Part shown: one piece after another, positions 35,403 through 44,393 of the stretch
Layout: each line of letters opens with the position of its first letter
How positions within the stretch are numbered: position 1 is the first letter of the stretch
DNA from: Algoriphagus boseongensis
GTDB lineage: Bacteria; Bacteroidota; Bacteroidia; Cytophagales; Cyclobacteriaceae
Assembly (NCBI RefSeq): GCF_004362805.1
Contig: NZ_SNYF01000005.1
Span: forward strand, 1,289,672 to 1,353,671
DNA: 64,000 bases
Direction: 5' to 3'
The notes under the pieces: model-generated
The model's input: the letters and a program-made list of their open reading frames with translations, nothing else
The model's database searches: none
What the model was told of the DNA's origin: nothing
Translations under genes and position numbers: made by a program

Positions 35403-38400
35403 TTAAGCTATCTGACGGGATTCTTGCCATGTTTCTTCAAAGCTGATATCAATGATAAAGCAGATACTGATATCCAAACCAAAAGTCACTGAGGCGGTAC
35501 AATCAGTGACACCATTCTGGCGGGTTATGGCGCCACTTGCTTCGATGTAAATCGTCACACTTACCAATCCACCCACCAAACTTGCATGTCCTCTAAACAG
35601 CATATAAGCTGTCACCTTAAATAGAGACATGGTGGCGTACAATTCACATCCGACTATATAGGTCACCGAGACAGTGCCTACAACCGGAAGTCCAACCGCA
35701 ATGGATACCCCAAAACCAAATTTCATGGTCAGGCTTGGGCCAATTTTGGTATCGCAGGCGATTTGAAGGGCTACTTCTCCTACGGCGAAAATGGAGCCTA
35801 CTCCTACAGAAGCGCAAAGAACCTGAAGCCCACCTCTAAAGCCTATGTATGCACCGGCTGTCGGAAGGAGTTGCTTAGGATCTGAGGTTACTTTAAGCGC
35901 AGCATTGAAATATACTCCCAACTCCAAACCTGCCTCTAGTTTGAGTGGTGTGGTTGGAGAGTTGTAAAGGTTTTCTTCTGGAGGGAATCGGACTAAAGGA
36001 ATCTCCTTCTTAGCCTCAAACTTGTATTCCCAGATCTCTCCGGCATTACTCATGGCTATTTCCAATCCCTTTTTCATCACTGCACCATAATCCCCCTCAC
36101 TCAAGGAGGCCAAAACTTGCAGTAAATCAATTACCGGTTGGAGGTCTTTATGAAATTCCACATCAGGAGTGGGATAGCCAAGACTTGGGAAATCGCTGTC
36201 TTTTTCTCCTTTATAACCTGATTCAGACCCTTTTTTAGAATCGAAATTCCCTTTGATCTTCATCAGCCCCTCAAAATCACCCAGATCGACCACCATGGCC
36301 AGATTATTCAATCTGCTTTTCCAGGTTTTCGCCGCATCGGCTGCAAAGGAATCAATGTCAAAATTGAGTTTGGAGTCTACATATTTATCAGGTTGCCCTG
36401 TTCTTTTCTCAGTAGTGGCATATTGAATATAGATTCTCAACCCCTCCATATTCACCAAATCAGTCTCAAAAGGAGGGATATCAAATGCCAAGGCTTTATT
36501 CAATCCTTCATTAGCTTTTCCAGCCAATAATTTAAAACCCTGATCTACAATGGACTCCCCTTGTTTCTTGGCTTCGATTGCCAGCAATTCAAACACATTA
36601 GAAGTCCCATCCTGAATATCTGCGCGCTCGACAAAGACTTTGACTGCATTTAGACCACTACCAGTACCTGTCAGGATAGGGAATGCTTTTCCAAACTCGT
36701 TAATAGCGTTGCCTGAATTGGGAAAAATTCCATTTCCAGCCATCAGGCTATAGGCATCTGCATATAGCGGTGGAATTTTGCTCATAAGCTTGGCCCTGCC
36801 TTTTTCAAAAGAAGGAGCCAAAATCAAAGCCTTTTGGGTGGACGTCGTCTGTAAGATTCCAAAATTCAGGGTCTCTGGAACAGGATTTCTTAATAGTTCT
36901 GAAGGCGAAGCCATCCTCAACAAAACTTTGGGCAGATCCAGTGGGGTCTTGACAAAATTTTTGGTCCACTCTCCTACTCTGATAATCGGAACTGGTACAT
37001 GCTGTGGAAGTGGTGTCACTTCTCCTGTACCCACATTATGCTGAACAATACTCCAACTTCCGGTCTTTGGTAAAATGACACTTCCTCGGGCAGATGCCAC
37101 AAATACAGGATCTGCTTTTGAGGGATCTTTAGCATGGGAAAAATCGAATCGGGTAATCCTCATCTGCTGACCTGACTTGTTCAAATCCATGATACAATCA
37201 ATGTCTCCCCCAATCAAACCTCCCTGCATATCAAGTAATTCCCTAAATCTCGAAGGAGATAAAGGGACACCAGAAGGAGCAAGCTGTACGTACCCAAGTA
37301 TTTTCTTGGCAGGTGTTCTATTTTGGCTGTGACCTTGAACAAGATTTTCAAGCTCTACATCAGCATCGAACCAAACAGGTCTACAGAAAACAGGAATATT
37401 TTCGTTTGGCTTATTCCATGTCTGTTGATTTCCATCTGGATCTATGTATGTATCCCCTGTTTTTCTAAGGTCAGCTCTTTCAAAATCAGCCATACCAGCG
37501 TCCTCTCTGATATTTTTGATATTGAAAAGTCCTCGTATAGTACCAGGATGGATTCGGTAAGGCTCTACCTCCTGGGTCTGTCCATTTATTTTGAATTTAT
37601 ACCTAAAATCAAAAAGCCCATCGGTTTCTGGTTGCCATCCGCTATCTAATCGATAAATAAATCCTGAGCTAGTTCGGAATAGTGTAATTGTACGAACCAC
37701 CCTGATCCCCCATGGGTAAACCAAACTTTTCACCTGAATAATCTCGTGTGAAGTTCGTCCAAGCATCACATCAAATCTTGCCTGACTGGTCTGGGCTATT
37801 GCCGCGCTTGGACTTAGCCAATTCGAAAACGTGCTGGCTCCATAGCCTGTAAAATCAATCGTGGAAACAGGGACCCCTTTGGATTGTGCAGCATTGATAC
37901 CAAATTCCCCATTGAAAATTACAGTTACAGAATCTCCCAGTGTACTGGCTCCAGTTGGGTTTCCAAATAGGTCTAGAATATTATTCAATTGGGTAGTATT
38001 TCCCTCAAACATGGGGGAGTCATTTAAATGGGGCTCCTGAGGCCAAATTGCCCCAGCATCTCCTCCAATAGCTCTGATTTGAATCCCTCCAAACAATCTA
38101 TCTTTGAAAGAGGGTCTGTTCATTTCCACTTTAGGGTTTTTCCCATTGTAATCTGGACTATGATCCAGCCTAGCCAAGGCCTTTAGTCCAAAAGGAAGGG
38201 TAAACTGGGCTAAGATGTCTGCTTTTTTATCTTTGAAATTCTGGATCAAAAAGTCAGTCAAAGGGATCGGAGCCAAAGTTACGTTTTGAGTACTTGTATT
38301 GAGTAAGCGAGTGGGGCCCCCATCGTTTGGATAATAATTAAAGCCTGCCGGAGGATCCATTGGCTGAACTGGTTCGAAGGTGTTAATGGTGGGCTCCCAT

Positions 38401-40685
38401 GCGACTTGAGGCAAAAGAAAGATTCGTGCAAAATGTCCAGGAACTTTTACCTGCATTCCTTCTACCGTAATCATCTCTGATGAGGTACCGTCAATAGTCG
38501 CCTCATTTTCACCTGTACTTCTTGCCACTCCTACAGTCTCTCTTCTCCTACTGATCGTTTGAGGATTCATTCCATAGCTGACACCTACCTGATTGGCATT
38601 GGAGCTTACGTCCAAAAGGGCAAAATAATCAGTCTCTAAAATTGCAGTCTTCTGTTTATAGCCCTCCTCATAGTTTGGTATATCCTTTTTCTGCTTTACA
38701 CTGTTTGAGTTTTTCAAAACCCCTAGTACTGAATCAGGGACTGCGCTATCCGCCATGTGAAGGGATTTCACGTCAACATGTTGAGGGCTGATAGTACCCG
38801 AAGGAGAAGTTTGCTGAGCACTTTGTTGATTGCCAAAATGGAAACTTACAATCACTTCATCTTCTTTTTCAGGAACCGATTTTTGGACTATTCTGCAAAA
38901 CAGCCAACTGACAATTTGATTAAGAGCCCCCCCTTTTCCAGACAAACGTCCCAAAATTCCAAAATTTGCCAAATATGGATCTGGAAGCGTAGGCAGATAA
39001 CTGACCAGTCCAAAATTCAAAAAGGTGACCGAGTCAGTGATTTTGGTCCAAGTCGAATCGCAGGTCCCAAAAATCAAAAGCCCATTTACAGGAGAAACTG
39101 TAAACAGGGCATTTTCCAATGCTAAAGCTAGGTTTTTAAAAGTTGGAACTTTTTGAAATGGGGTTTTATTGTCCCACAAAATATTATCATCAATCAGATA
39201 AAGTAGATTCGCCTGGTCACTACCTGCCAAAATCAGCAAGGAATCCTTGGTTTTCACTTCCACAGCGTGGCCATTGACCAATTTTGGCCTATCCACCTTG
39301 GCCTGTGCATGGCATTTGGTCAGGATAAGTTCTACCCCTTCGGCAAGAGAATTAAAGATTAAATAAGGATTTTCTGGAATCCTGATCAGAAGCTCTGTTC
39401 CATGAGGATTGAGCTTGTCTTTCCAATGGGAAAATTTCTGAAAACTGTCCTGAGCCGATCCAGCCAATGCTGTGATTCCAATTCTTCCGGGATCAGCTAG
39501 GACTTGAATAGAGCCAAGCTTAATGGAATTTCCATCTAAGCCTTTCCATTTGGCTTGAATACCTTCCTTGACATCTAGTATTATTCCTCCCGCTCCTGCT
39601 GCCTGCAAGGGTGCATTAAGATCCAAAACAGCAGCAGGAATTCCCCACCAACTTTGGCTCAAAGAGGCCTCTCCCTCCATTTCCAAAAGAGGACTTACCT
39701 GTTTTTGGGGAGAAAATTTGGAATTAGACGAAATCAAAGGGATCAATACCCTATTCAATTGTGTGGAGTAAGAAGGGGCTTTATTGGCTTGGAAAGAGAA
39801 ACTCCAAACCTCTTTATAAGCTTTCAAACTACTTGGTCCTAGCCCAGTGATTTTTGGGACTAATGGACCTCCAAAGGTGAATGAAAAAGTCTCTGGTGTC
39901 TTGAGCTCTGCCTGAGCAGCATCCTTACCATGTTTTTTGTTTCCATTTACAAAAGGACTGGAGGACTCCAATTGCAGATTAACTTGGACGGTACACAGGG
40001 CTGTCAATACCAAGTTTTCTCCACTGAGATTGGGATTGGCAGAAAGTTTAATATGACCAGATTTCACCTGAAGTCCCACAAATCGATCATTTGGAGCTCC
40101 AGCCGCAAGTAAATTGGCCTTAATCCAAATACTTCCTGGGACAATTTTGTAAGTATCAGTAACCTCTACCGGTGGGGAATTAAGCTTTTTGAGTTTTGAT
40201 TCAGAAAACTCAGCTTTGAAATACAGTAAGGGCTCATTCGTACCATTTTTTCTAAGGGCAATTAACTTTTCTACCCGATATACATCCACAAAGACCTGTC
40301 GACCATCTATTCTGGTAATTGGCCCAATGGTTTTTTCAACTTTGGCGCCCTGAGCCCAGTTGGGTACAGATCCTGGAATCTGAGAGGATCGTACTGGAGT
40401 TTCCCTCACGAAAATCCTTGAATCAGCAACGGTCGTCTCCGCCTTTGCTTCTTTAATTAGCTTATCCAGCTTCTTTTCTTCCTTGGAAGTCAGCGCGCTT
40501 CGGTAAAATAAATCAGAGGATTGAACCGAGAGCTTTTCTGGAAAAATCGATGACCTTTCCTGACTGGGAATTGCCTTTGCTAACTCTAACAAGCCTTCAT
40601 TGAGGACTTTTTCATCCTTTGAGGTTTGGGCATCTAATTGCCCCATTATTTGGGCCAATAAGGATTGTATTGGGTCTTTTTCCAT
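35403..40685 (-). CDS. Giant protein of unknown function (1760 aa)
   Basis: No recognised family. The N-terminal about 100 residues are charged and helical (MEKDPIQSLLAQIMGQLD, then KEEKKLDKLIKEAKAE); the long middle is beta-rich with many Pro and Gly. The last about 230 residues are unusually hydrophobic with alternating Gly/Val/Ala (for example GSIFAVGEVALQIAC and VSIAVGLPVVGTVSV), possibly a membrane-inserting or barrel-like part. No signal peptide. It is the first gene of the two-gene unit with the 1401-aa protein. The 294-bp upstream region (40686-40979), shared with the divergent TonB receptor, shows no clear promoter for it. The long open frame without stops argues that it is a real gene. 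Confidence 0.7.
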   Translation of the reverse strand: MEKDPIQSLLAQIMGQLDAQTSKDEKVLNEGLLELAKAIPSQERSSIFPEKLSVQSSDLFYRSALTSKEEKKLDKLIKEAKAETTVADSRIFVRETPVRSSQIPGSVPNWAQGAKVEKTIGPITRIDGRQVFVDVYRVEKLIALRKNGTNEPLLYFKAEFSESKLKKLNSPPVEVTDTYKIVPGSIWIKANLLAAGAPNDRFVGLQVKSGHIKLSANPNLSGENLVLTALCTVQVNLQLESSSPFVNGNKKHGKDAAQAELKTPETFSFTFGGPLVPKITGLGPSSLKAYKEVWSFSFQANKAPSYSTQLNRVLIPLISSNSKFSPQKQVSPLLEMEGEASLSQSWWGIPAAVLDLNAPLQAAGAGGIILDVKEGIQAKWKGLDGNSIKLGSIQVLADPGRIGITALAGSAQDSFQKFSHWKDKLNPHGTELLIRIPENPYLIFNSLAEGVELILTKCHAQAKVDRPKLVNGHAVEVKTKDSLLILAGSDQANLLYLIDDNILWDNKTPFQKVPTFKNLALALENALFTVSPVNGLLIFGTCDSTWTKITDSVTFLNFGLVSYLPTLPDPYLANFGILGRLSGKGGALNQIVSWLFCRIVQKSVPEKEDEVIVSFHFGNQQSAQQTSPSGTISPQHVDVKSLHMADSAVPDSVLGVLKNSNSVKQKKDIPNYEEGYKQKTAILETDYFALLDVSSNANQVGVSYGMNPQTISRRRETVGVARSTGENEATIDGTSSEMITVEGMQVKVPGHFARIFLLPQVAWEPTINTFEPVQPMDPPAGFNYYPNDGGPTRLLNTSTQNVTLAPIPLTDFLIQNFKDKKADILAQFTLPFGLKALARLDHSPDYNGKNPKVEMNRPSFKDRLFGGIQIRAIGGDAGAIWPQEPHLNDSPMFEGNTTQLNNILDLFGNPTGASTLGDSVTVIFNGEFGINAAQSKGVPVSTIDFTGYGASTFSNWLSPSAAIAQTSQARFDVMLGRTSHEIIQVKSLVYPWGIRVVRTITLFRTSSGFIYRLDSGWQPETDGLFDFRYKFKINGQTQEVEPYRIHPGTIRGLFNIKNIREDAGMADFERADLRKTGDTYIDPDGNQQTWNKPNENIPVFCRPVWFDADVELENLVQGHSQNRTPAKKILGYVQLAPSGVPLSPSRFRELLDMQGGLIGGDIDCIMDLNKSGQQMRITRFDFSHAKDPSKADPVFVASARGSVILPKTGSWSIVQHNVGTGEVTPLPQHVPVPIIRVGEWTKNFVKTPLDLPKVLLRMASPSELLRNPVPETLNFGILQTTSTQKALILAPSFEKGRAKLMSKIPPLYADAYSLMAGNGIFPNSGNAINEFGKAFPILTGTGSGLNAVKVFVERADIQDGTSNVFELLAIEAKKQGESIVDQGFKLLAGKANEGLNKALAFDIPPFETDLVNMEGLRIYIQYATTEKRTGQPDKYVDSKLNFDIDSFAADAAKTWKSRLNNLAMVVDLGDFEGLMKIKGNFDSKKGSESGYKGEKDSDFPSLGYPTPDVEFHKDLQPVIDLLQVLASLSEGDYGAVMKKGLEIAMSNAGEIWEYKFEAKKEIPLVRFPPEENLYNSPTTPLKLEAGLELGVYFNAALKVTSDPKQLLPTAGAYIGFRGGLQVLCASVGVGSIFAVGEVALQIACDTKIGPSLTMKFGFGVSIAVGLPVVGTVSVTYIVGCELYATMSLFKVTAYMLFRGHASLVGGLVSVTIYIEASGAITRQNGVTDCTASVTFGLDISICFIIDISFEETWQESRQIA

Positions 40686-40979
40686 AGGTAAAAATTTTGA
40701 TTAAAAAGAATCCTACCTTCAGGAAATTCAGGAAATCACTCCGTAAAAATTAATAGAAATTACCCGTCTAATCTGAAAAATAGTAAGATAAGCTACATAA
40801 AAAATCCCAAGCAAAACAAATTAAAACGAGTTAATTTTCAAGCATTTATATAAATCCTAAAGATAATCCAATCTCAAAATTGGAAATATCCAAAGCAACT
40901 CAAAATCTCCCCAATACCGCCTATCTATTTTTCTTTCCTGAGACATCTAATTTTTATTTTTATTTGCTCATCGGTTCCC

Positions 40980-43388
40980 ATGAAAGCACTACCCATTTTC
41001 CTACTTATTATTTGTTTGCCTTTTTGCAGCGTTTTTTGCCAGGAGGTAAGCGTTATAGAATCAAATTCTAAGACTCCCTTATCCGGTGTTATGATTTATA
41101 AAACTGAAGGAGGGGTAATCAAACTAACCAACCAAGATGGAAAAGTAGACATCGGCATATTTCAAAATGAGCCAAAGCTCTACTTCCAACTTTTCGGATA
41201 CAGTTTAGTAAGCACTTCATGGCAAGAATTGGCTCAAAATAACTTTCAAGTTCTCCTTCAAGCTGACTATTTGACTCTTGATGCTGCGGTGATTTCATCC
41301 AGCAGATGGAGGCAAAACCAAACGGATATTCCTGAAAAGGTCAGAAGGCTTGACCAATCCAAACTCTTATTACGAAATCCTTCCAACACCGCAGACTGGC
41401 TGGGATCTTCCGGTGAGGTATTTATTCAGAAAAGCCAATTGGGTGGTGGAAGCCCAATGATCCGAGGTTTTTCAGCTAACCGATTGCTCTATTCTATTGA
41501 TGGAGTACGTATGAACACCGCGATTTTTAGAAGCGGGAATCTTCAAAACGTCATTTCTCTAGACCCATTTGCCATTGAAAACACAGAAATCCAATTTGGA
41601 CCGGGATCGGTAATGTATGGCTCTGATGCCATTGGTGGGGTGATGGTTTTTGAAACTCTTAGTCGCAAATTGGAAAGCTCAGGACTTTCTGGAAATTTCA
41701 TTTCCAGATTTTCTTCTGCCTATGCTGAAAAGTCTTTCCATGGGGATTTAAGCTATGGAAGTGACAAATTGAAATTCATCACCAGCGCTAGCTATTTTGA
41801 TTATGGGGATTTGAAAATGGGTAAAAATGGAGGACAGGATTCCTATTTGAGGCCGGATTTTGTAGTAAGAGAAAATGATACCGATGTAGTCAAGGTAAAT
41901 CCAGATCCATTGAAGCAGGTTGGTAGTGCCTATTCCCAGCTCAATCTGATGCAAAAAGTCTTATGGAAATCAGGAGAAAACTCCACACTGGATTATGGTT
42001 TCCATTATTCCGCCTCTTCAGATATTCCCAGATATGACCGTTTGATTGAAAAACGAAACGGACAGCTTCGATTCTCAAGATGGGATTATGGACCACAAAT
42101 CTGGATGATGAATAACCTCAAATGGACTTTGAGGAAGAAAACGGATTGGTTTGATCAAGTTAAAATCATATTTGCGCAGCAATATTTCGAAGAAAGCAGA
42201 ATAGACCGAAGACTAGGAGCAGGTTCTGAATTTGATAGAAAAGAAAAAGTAAATGCCTATTCGCTCAATGCTGACTTTTTAAAATACCTGAATGATGAGT
42301 CTCACCTAAGCTATGGTGCTGAATGGGTAACTAATCAGGTTGAATCCACAGGAATTCAGCGAGCAATTGAAACTTCAATCGAAAAACCCGCATCTTCCAG
42401 ATATCCGAATTCTAACTGGAATTCCGTGGCTGTTTATGGAAGTTACCATCGTCACCTCTCAGAGAAATGGAAATTCCAATCCGCGTTGAGATACAACTTC
42501 ACAGAGATCTCGGCAGATTTCACCAACAATGCAGACTTTTTCCCTCTCCCATTTACAGAGTCCAAAGACAAGCATCATTCCTTGACCGGAAATTTGGGAT
42601 TGATTTATTCACCTGAACCTTCCTTTTCCATTTCTCCTCTAATCTCTACCGGATTTAGAGCTCCAAATGTGGATGATATCGGAAAAATCTTTGACTCTGA
42701 GCCAGGTGCGGTCATTGTACCAAACCCAGACCTAAAGCCAGAGTACGCCTACAATGCTGAAATCAACCTGAATAAGCATTTTGAAAACCGGTTAAAACTT
42801 GACCTTACGGGCTTTTATACCTTCCTGGACAATGCCATGGTAAGAAGACCATATACTCTAGATGGAAAGTCAGAAATCATCTATGATGGAGAGGAAAGCA
42901 AGGTTTTAGCCATTCAGAATGCTGCATTTGCCAAGGTGTATGGAATCCAAGCAGGATTGGAATGGGTAATCAGTAATAACTGGGTTTTCCTTACTAGATA
43001 CAATTGGCAAAAAGGAACCGAAGAATTGGATGACCAAAGCCAAAGCCCTTCCAGACATGCTGCTCCGGCTTTTGGCCTTAGCCGACTCAGCTATCAAACT
43101 GGACGATTGAAGATTGATTTTTCAGCCCAATACAGCGCCGAACGCTCATTTGAAGAAATGCCGAATGAAGAAAAATCCAAAACCTTCATTTATGCCACTG
43201 ACGAAAATGGAAATCCTTATTCTCCTTCTTGGTTAGTAGTTAACCTAAATTCCAGCTTCCAGCTTGGCAATTACTTCTTCATTTCAGCTGGACTTGAAAA
43301 CATAGGCGACCAAAGGTATCGCCCTTACAGCTCAGGAATCGTTGCTCCGGGAAGAAATTTCACCCTTTCTCTAAAAGCTAGTTTCTAA
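40980..43388 (+). CDS. TonB-dependent outer-membrane receptor, haem/haemoglobin-like
   Basis: 802-aa receptor. The signal peptide (MKALPIFLLIICLPFCSVFC) is followed by a short carboxypeptidase-like regulatory domain (about 20-90), the plug (with SPMIRGFSANRLLYSIDGVRMN and SDAIGGVM), and a 22-strand barrel whose last strand ends in an aromatic residue (LSLKASF), as outer-membrane proteins do. The plug segment is that of haemoglobin/transferrin/lactoferrin-type receptors. The ligand is probably haem or another iron source, in line with feoAB downstream. A degenerate -7 box (TTTATTTG, 40959-40966) lies just upstream. Confidence 0.88.
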   Translation: MKALPIFLLIICLPFCSVFCQEVSVIESNSKTPLSGVMIYKTEGGVIKLTNQDGKVDIGIFQNEPKLYFQLFGYSLVSTSWQELAQNNFQVLLQADYLTLDAAVISSSRWRQNQTDIPEKVRRLDQSKLLLRNPSNTADWLGSSGEVFIQKSQLGGGSPMIRGFSANRLLYSIDGVRMNTAIFRSGNLQNVISLDPFAIENTEIQFGPGSVMYGSDAIGGVMVFETLSRKLESSGLSGNFISRFSSAYAEKSFHGDLSYGSDKLKFITSASYFDYGDLKMGKNGGQDSYLRPDFVVRENDTDVVKVNPDPLKQVGSAYSQLNLMQKVLWKSGENSTLDYGFHYSASSDIPRYDRLIEKRNGQLRFSRWDYGPQIWMMNNLKWTLRKKTDWFDQVKIIFAQQYFEESRIDRRLGAGSEFDRKEKVNAYSLNADFLKYLNDESHLSYGAEWVTNQVESTGIQRAIETSIEKPASSRYPNSNWNSVAVYGSYHRHLSEKWKFQSALRYNFTEISADFTNNADFFPLPFTESKDKHHSLTGNLGLIYSPEPSFSISPLISTGFRAPNVDDIGKIFDSEPGAVIVPNPDLKPEYAYNAEINLNKHFENRLKLDLTGFYTFLDNAMVRRPYTLDGKSEIIYDGEESKVLAIQNAAFAKVYGIQAGLEWVISNNWVFLTRYNWQKGTEELDDQSQSPSRHAAPAFGLSRLSYQTGRLKIDFSAQYSAERSFEEMPNEEKSKTFIYATDENGNPYSPSWLVVNLNSSFQLGNYFFISAGLENIGDQRYRPYSSGIVAPGRNFTLSLKASF

Positions 43389-43452
43389 GCCTTTTTTATT
43401 TCATTCAGGTAACCTTTTGATTTTAATAGGGTTAAAATCAAGAGAATCCTCT

Positions 43453-44091
43453 ATGAAAAGCTGGCTTAGAAACACATTTACTTCCGGTTTACTTTTTGGT
43501 TTTTTAGCCATTATTCCGGGTTGCGAAATATTTTGCACCGATTCCTGTGGCTGTGGACCAACGACTCCTCCGAAAAGTGTGGAAATCAGATCTTTTGAAG
43601 TCCTAACTCTTTCCTCTGATAATAAGGAAGTAAATCCATCCGAGACCAAACCTTTTGATCAGGTTGTCAAAGCATTTCGGATCAATGAATTTAACCTAGT
43701 TAGTGAATTACCCGGTGAACTTGGTTTTCATTGGGGATTAGGAACAGCACTTGCCTGTAGTCCTGCCCCACTTAGTTCCAAAGAAAAGCTGATCGACCTA
43801 CAGGTAATCAATACCAAGGAAGTTCAATTGGGAGATGGAACAACTTTACAGGCTGGACAAGACATTACTGAGCTTTTTGGCTTCAAAAACTTTTTCCAAA
43901 GCCAATTAATCAGTCTTTCAGAATTCTTAAAAGAGCCCCAATTCCTGTATTTGGGTGAATTTATTACAACAGGATTTATGATGGATCCCGGAAAAAATAT
44001 TGACTTGGAATTAGACTTTATTTTGAAACTGGAAAAAGGAAAGGAATTCCTAATTCCAAAAGAAGTCTTGAAAATAGGCCCGAAAAACTGA
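43453..44091 (+). CDS. Cys-rich exported lipoprotein-like protein between the TonB receptor and feoA
   Basis: 212-aa protein. The N-terminus (MKSWLRNTFTSGLLFGFLAIIPGC) is a lipoprotein-type signal with a lipobox ending at the first Cys (IPGC), followed by a Cys cluster (CTDSCGCGP). The rest is a soluble, beta-type domain with no motif I can name. It starts at 43453; an upstream TTG in the same frame is unlikely. Being wedged between the receptor and feoA suggests an iron-linked periplasmic or outer-membrane role, which is inference. Confidence 0.65.
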   Translation: MKSWLRNTFTSGLLFGFLAIIPGCEIFCTDSCGCGPTTPPKSVEIRSFEVLTLSSDNKEVNPSETKPFDQVVKAFRINEFNLVSELPGELGFHWGLGTALACSPAPLSSKEKLIDLQVINTKEVQLGDGTTLQAGQDITELFGFKNFFQSQLISLSEFLKEPQFLYLGEFITTGFMMDPGKNIDLELDFILKLEKGKEFLIPKEVLKIGPKN

Positions 44092-44135
44092 CAAAAATCT
44101 TCTTTATTTTTCTTTAGATTCATTCCAAATACTGC

Positions 44136-44143
44136 TACCTTTG
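44136..44143 (+). promoter_or_regulatory. -7 box of the feoAB promoter
   Basis: TACCTTTG, an exact TAnnTTTG match, with a TTTAG -33-like sequence 18 bp upstream. The expected transcript start near 44150 favours the ATG at 44167 as the feoA start rather than the GTG at 44152. Confidence 0.55.
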
Positions 44144-44166
44144 CCGCAAAGGTGAATGTAAACCCA

Positions 44167-44388
44167 ATGACTGCAGCAGCCCTTCCTTTGAATAGATCCG
44201 GAAAAATCCTTGAGATTCTTCCTTCACCCCTGAAAATCAATTTGATGGAATTAGGCTTCCTACCCGGAAAATACATTACCCTTCATCACCAAGCTCCCTC
44301 TGGAGGGCCTATGGCTTTTCAAATGGAAGAAACCCTCCTCGCCTTAAGAAAATCAGAGGCAGAACTAATCCGGGTGGAATTGATTTAA
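44167..44388 (+). CDS. feoA: FeoA ferrous iron transport protein A
   Basis: 73-aa SH3-like cytoplasmic protein that works with FeoB. The family pattern is seen: LNRSGKILEI, MELGFLPGKYITLHHQAP, and a terminal ALRKSEAELIRVE strand. It ends five bases before feoB, so the two are co-transcribed. The start was moved from GTG 44152 to ATG 44167 because of the promoter position; either gives a normal FeoA. Confidence 0.92.
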   Translation: MTAAALPLNRSGKILEILPSPLKINLMELGFLPGKYITLHHQAPSGGPMAFQMEETLLALRKSEAELIRVELI

Positions 44389-44393
44389 TATCC

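Noticed and set aside
38757..39125. Opposite-strand frame of 122 aa within the 1760-aa gene
   Set aside because: Antisense to a long uninterrupted gene and without promoter, family or codon pattern of its own.
40686..40979. Crp/Fnr-like operator or clear promoter for the giant gene pair
   Set aside because: No GTGA-N6-TCAC and no good TAnnTTTG on the minus strand were found in the 294-bp region.
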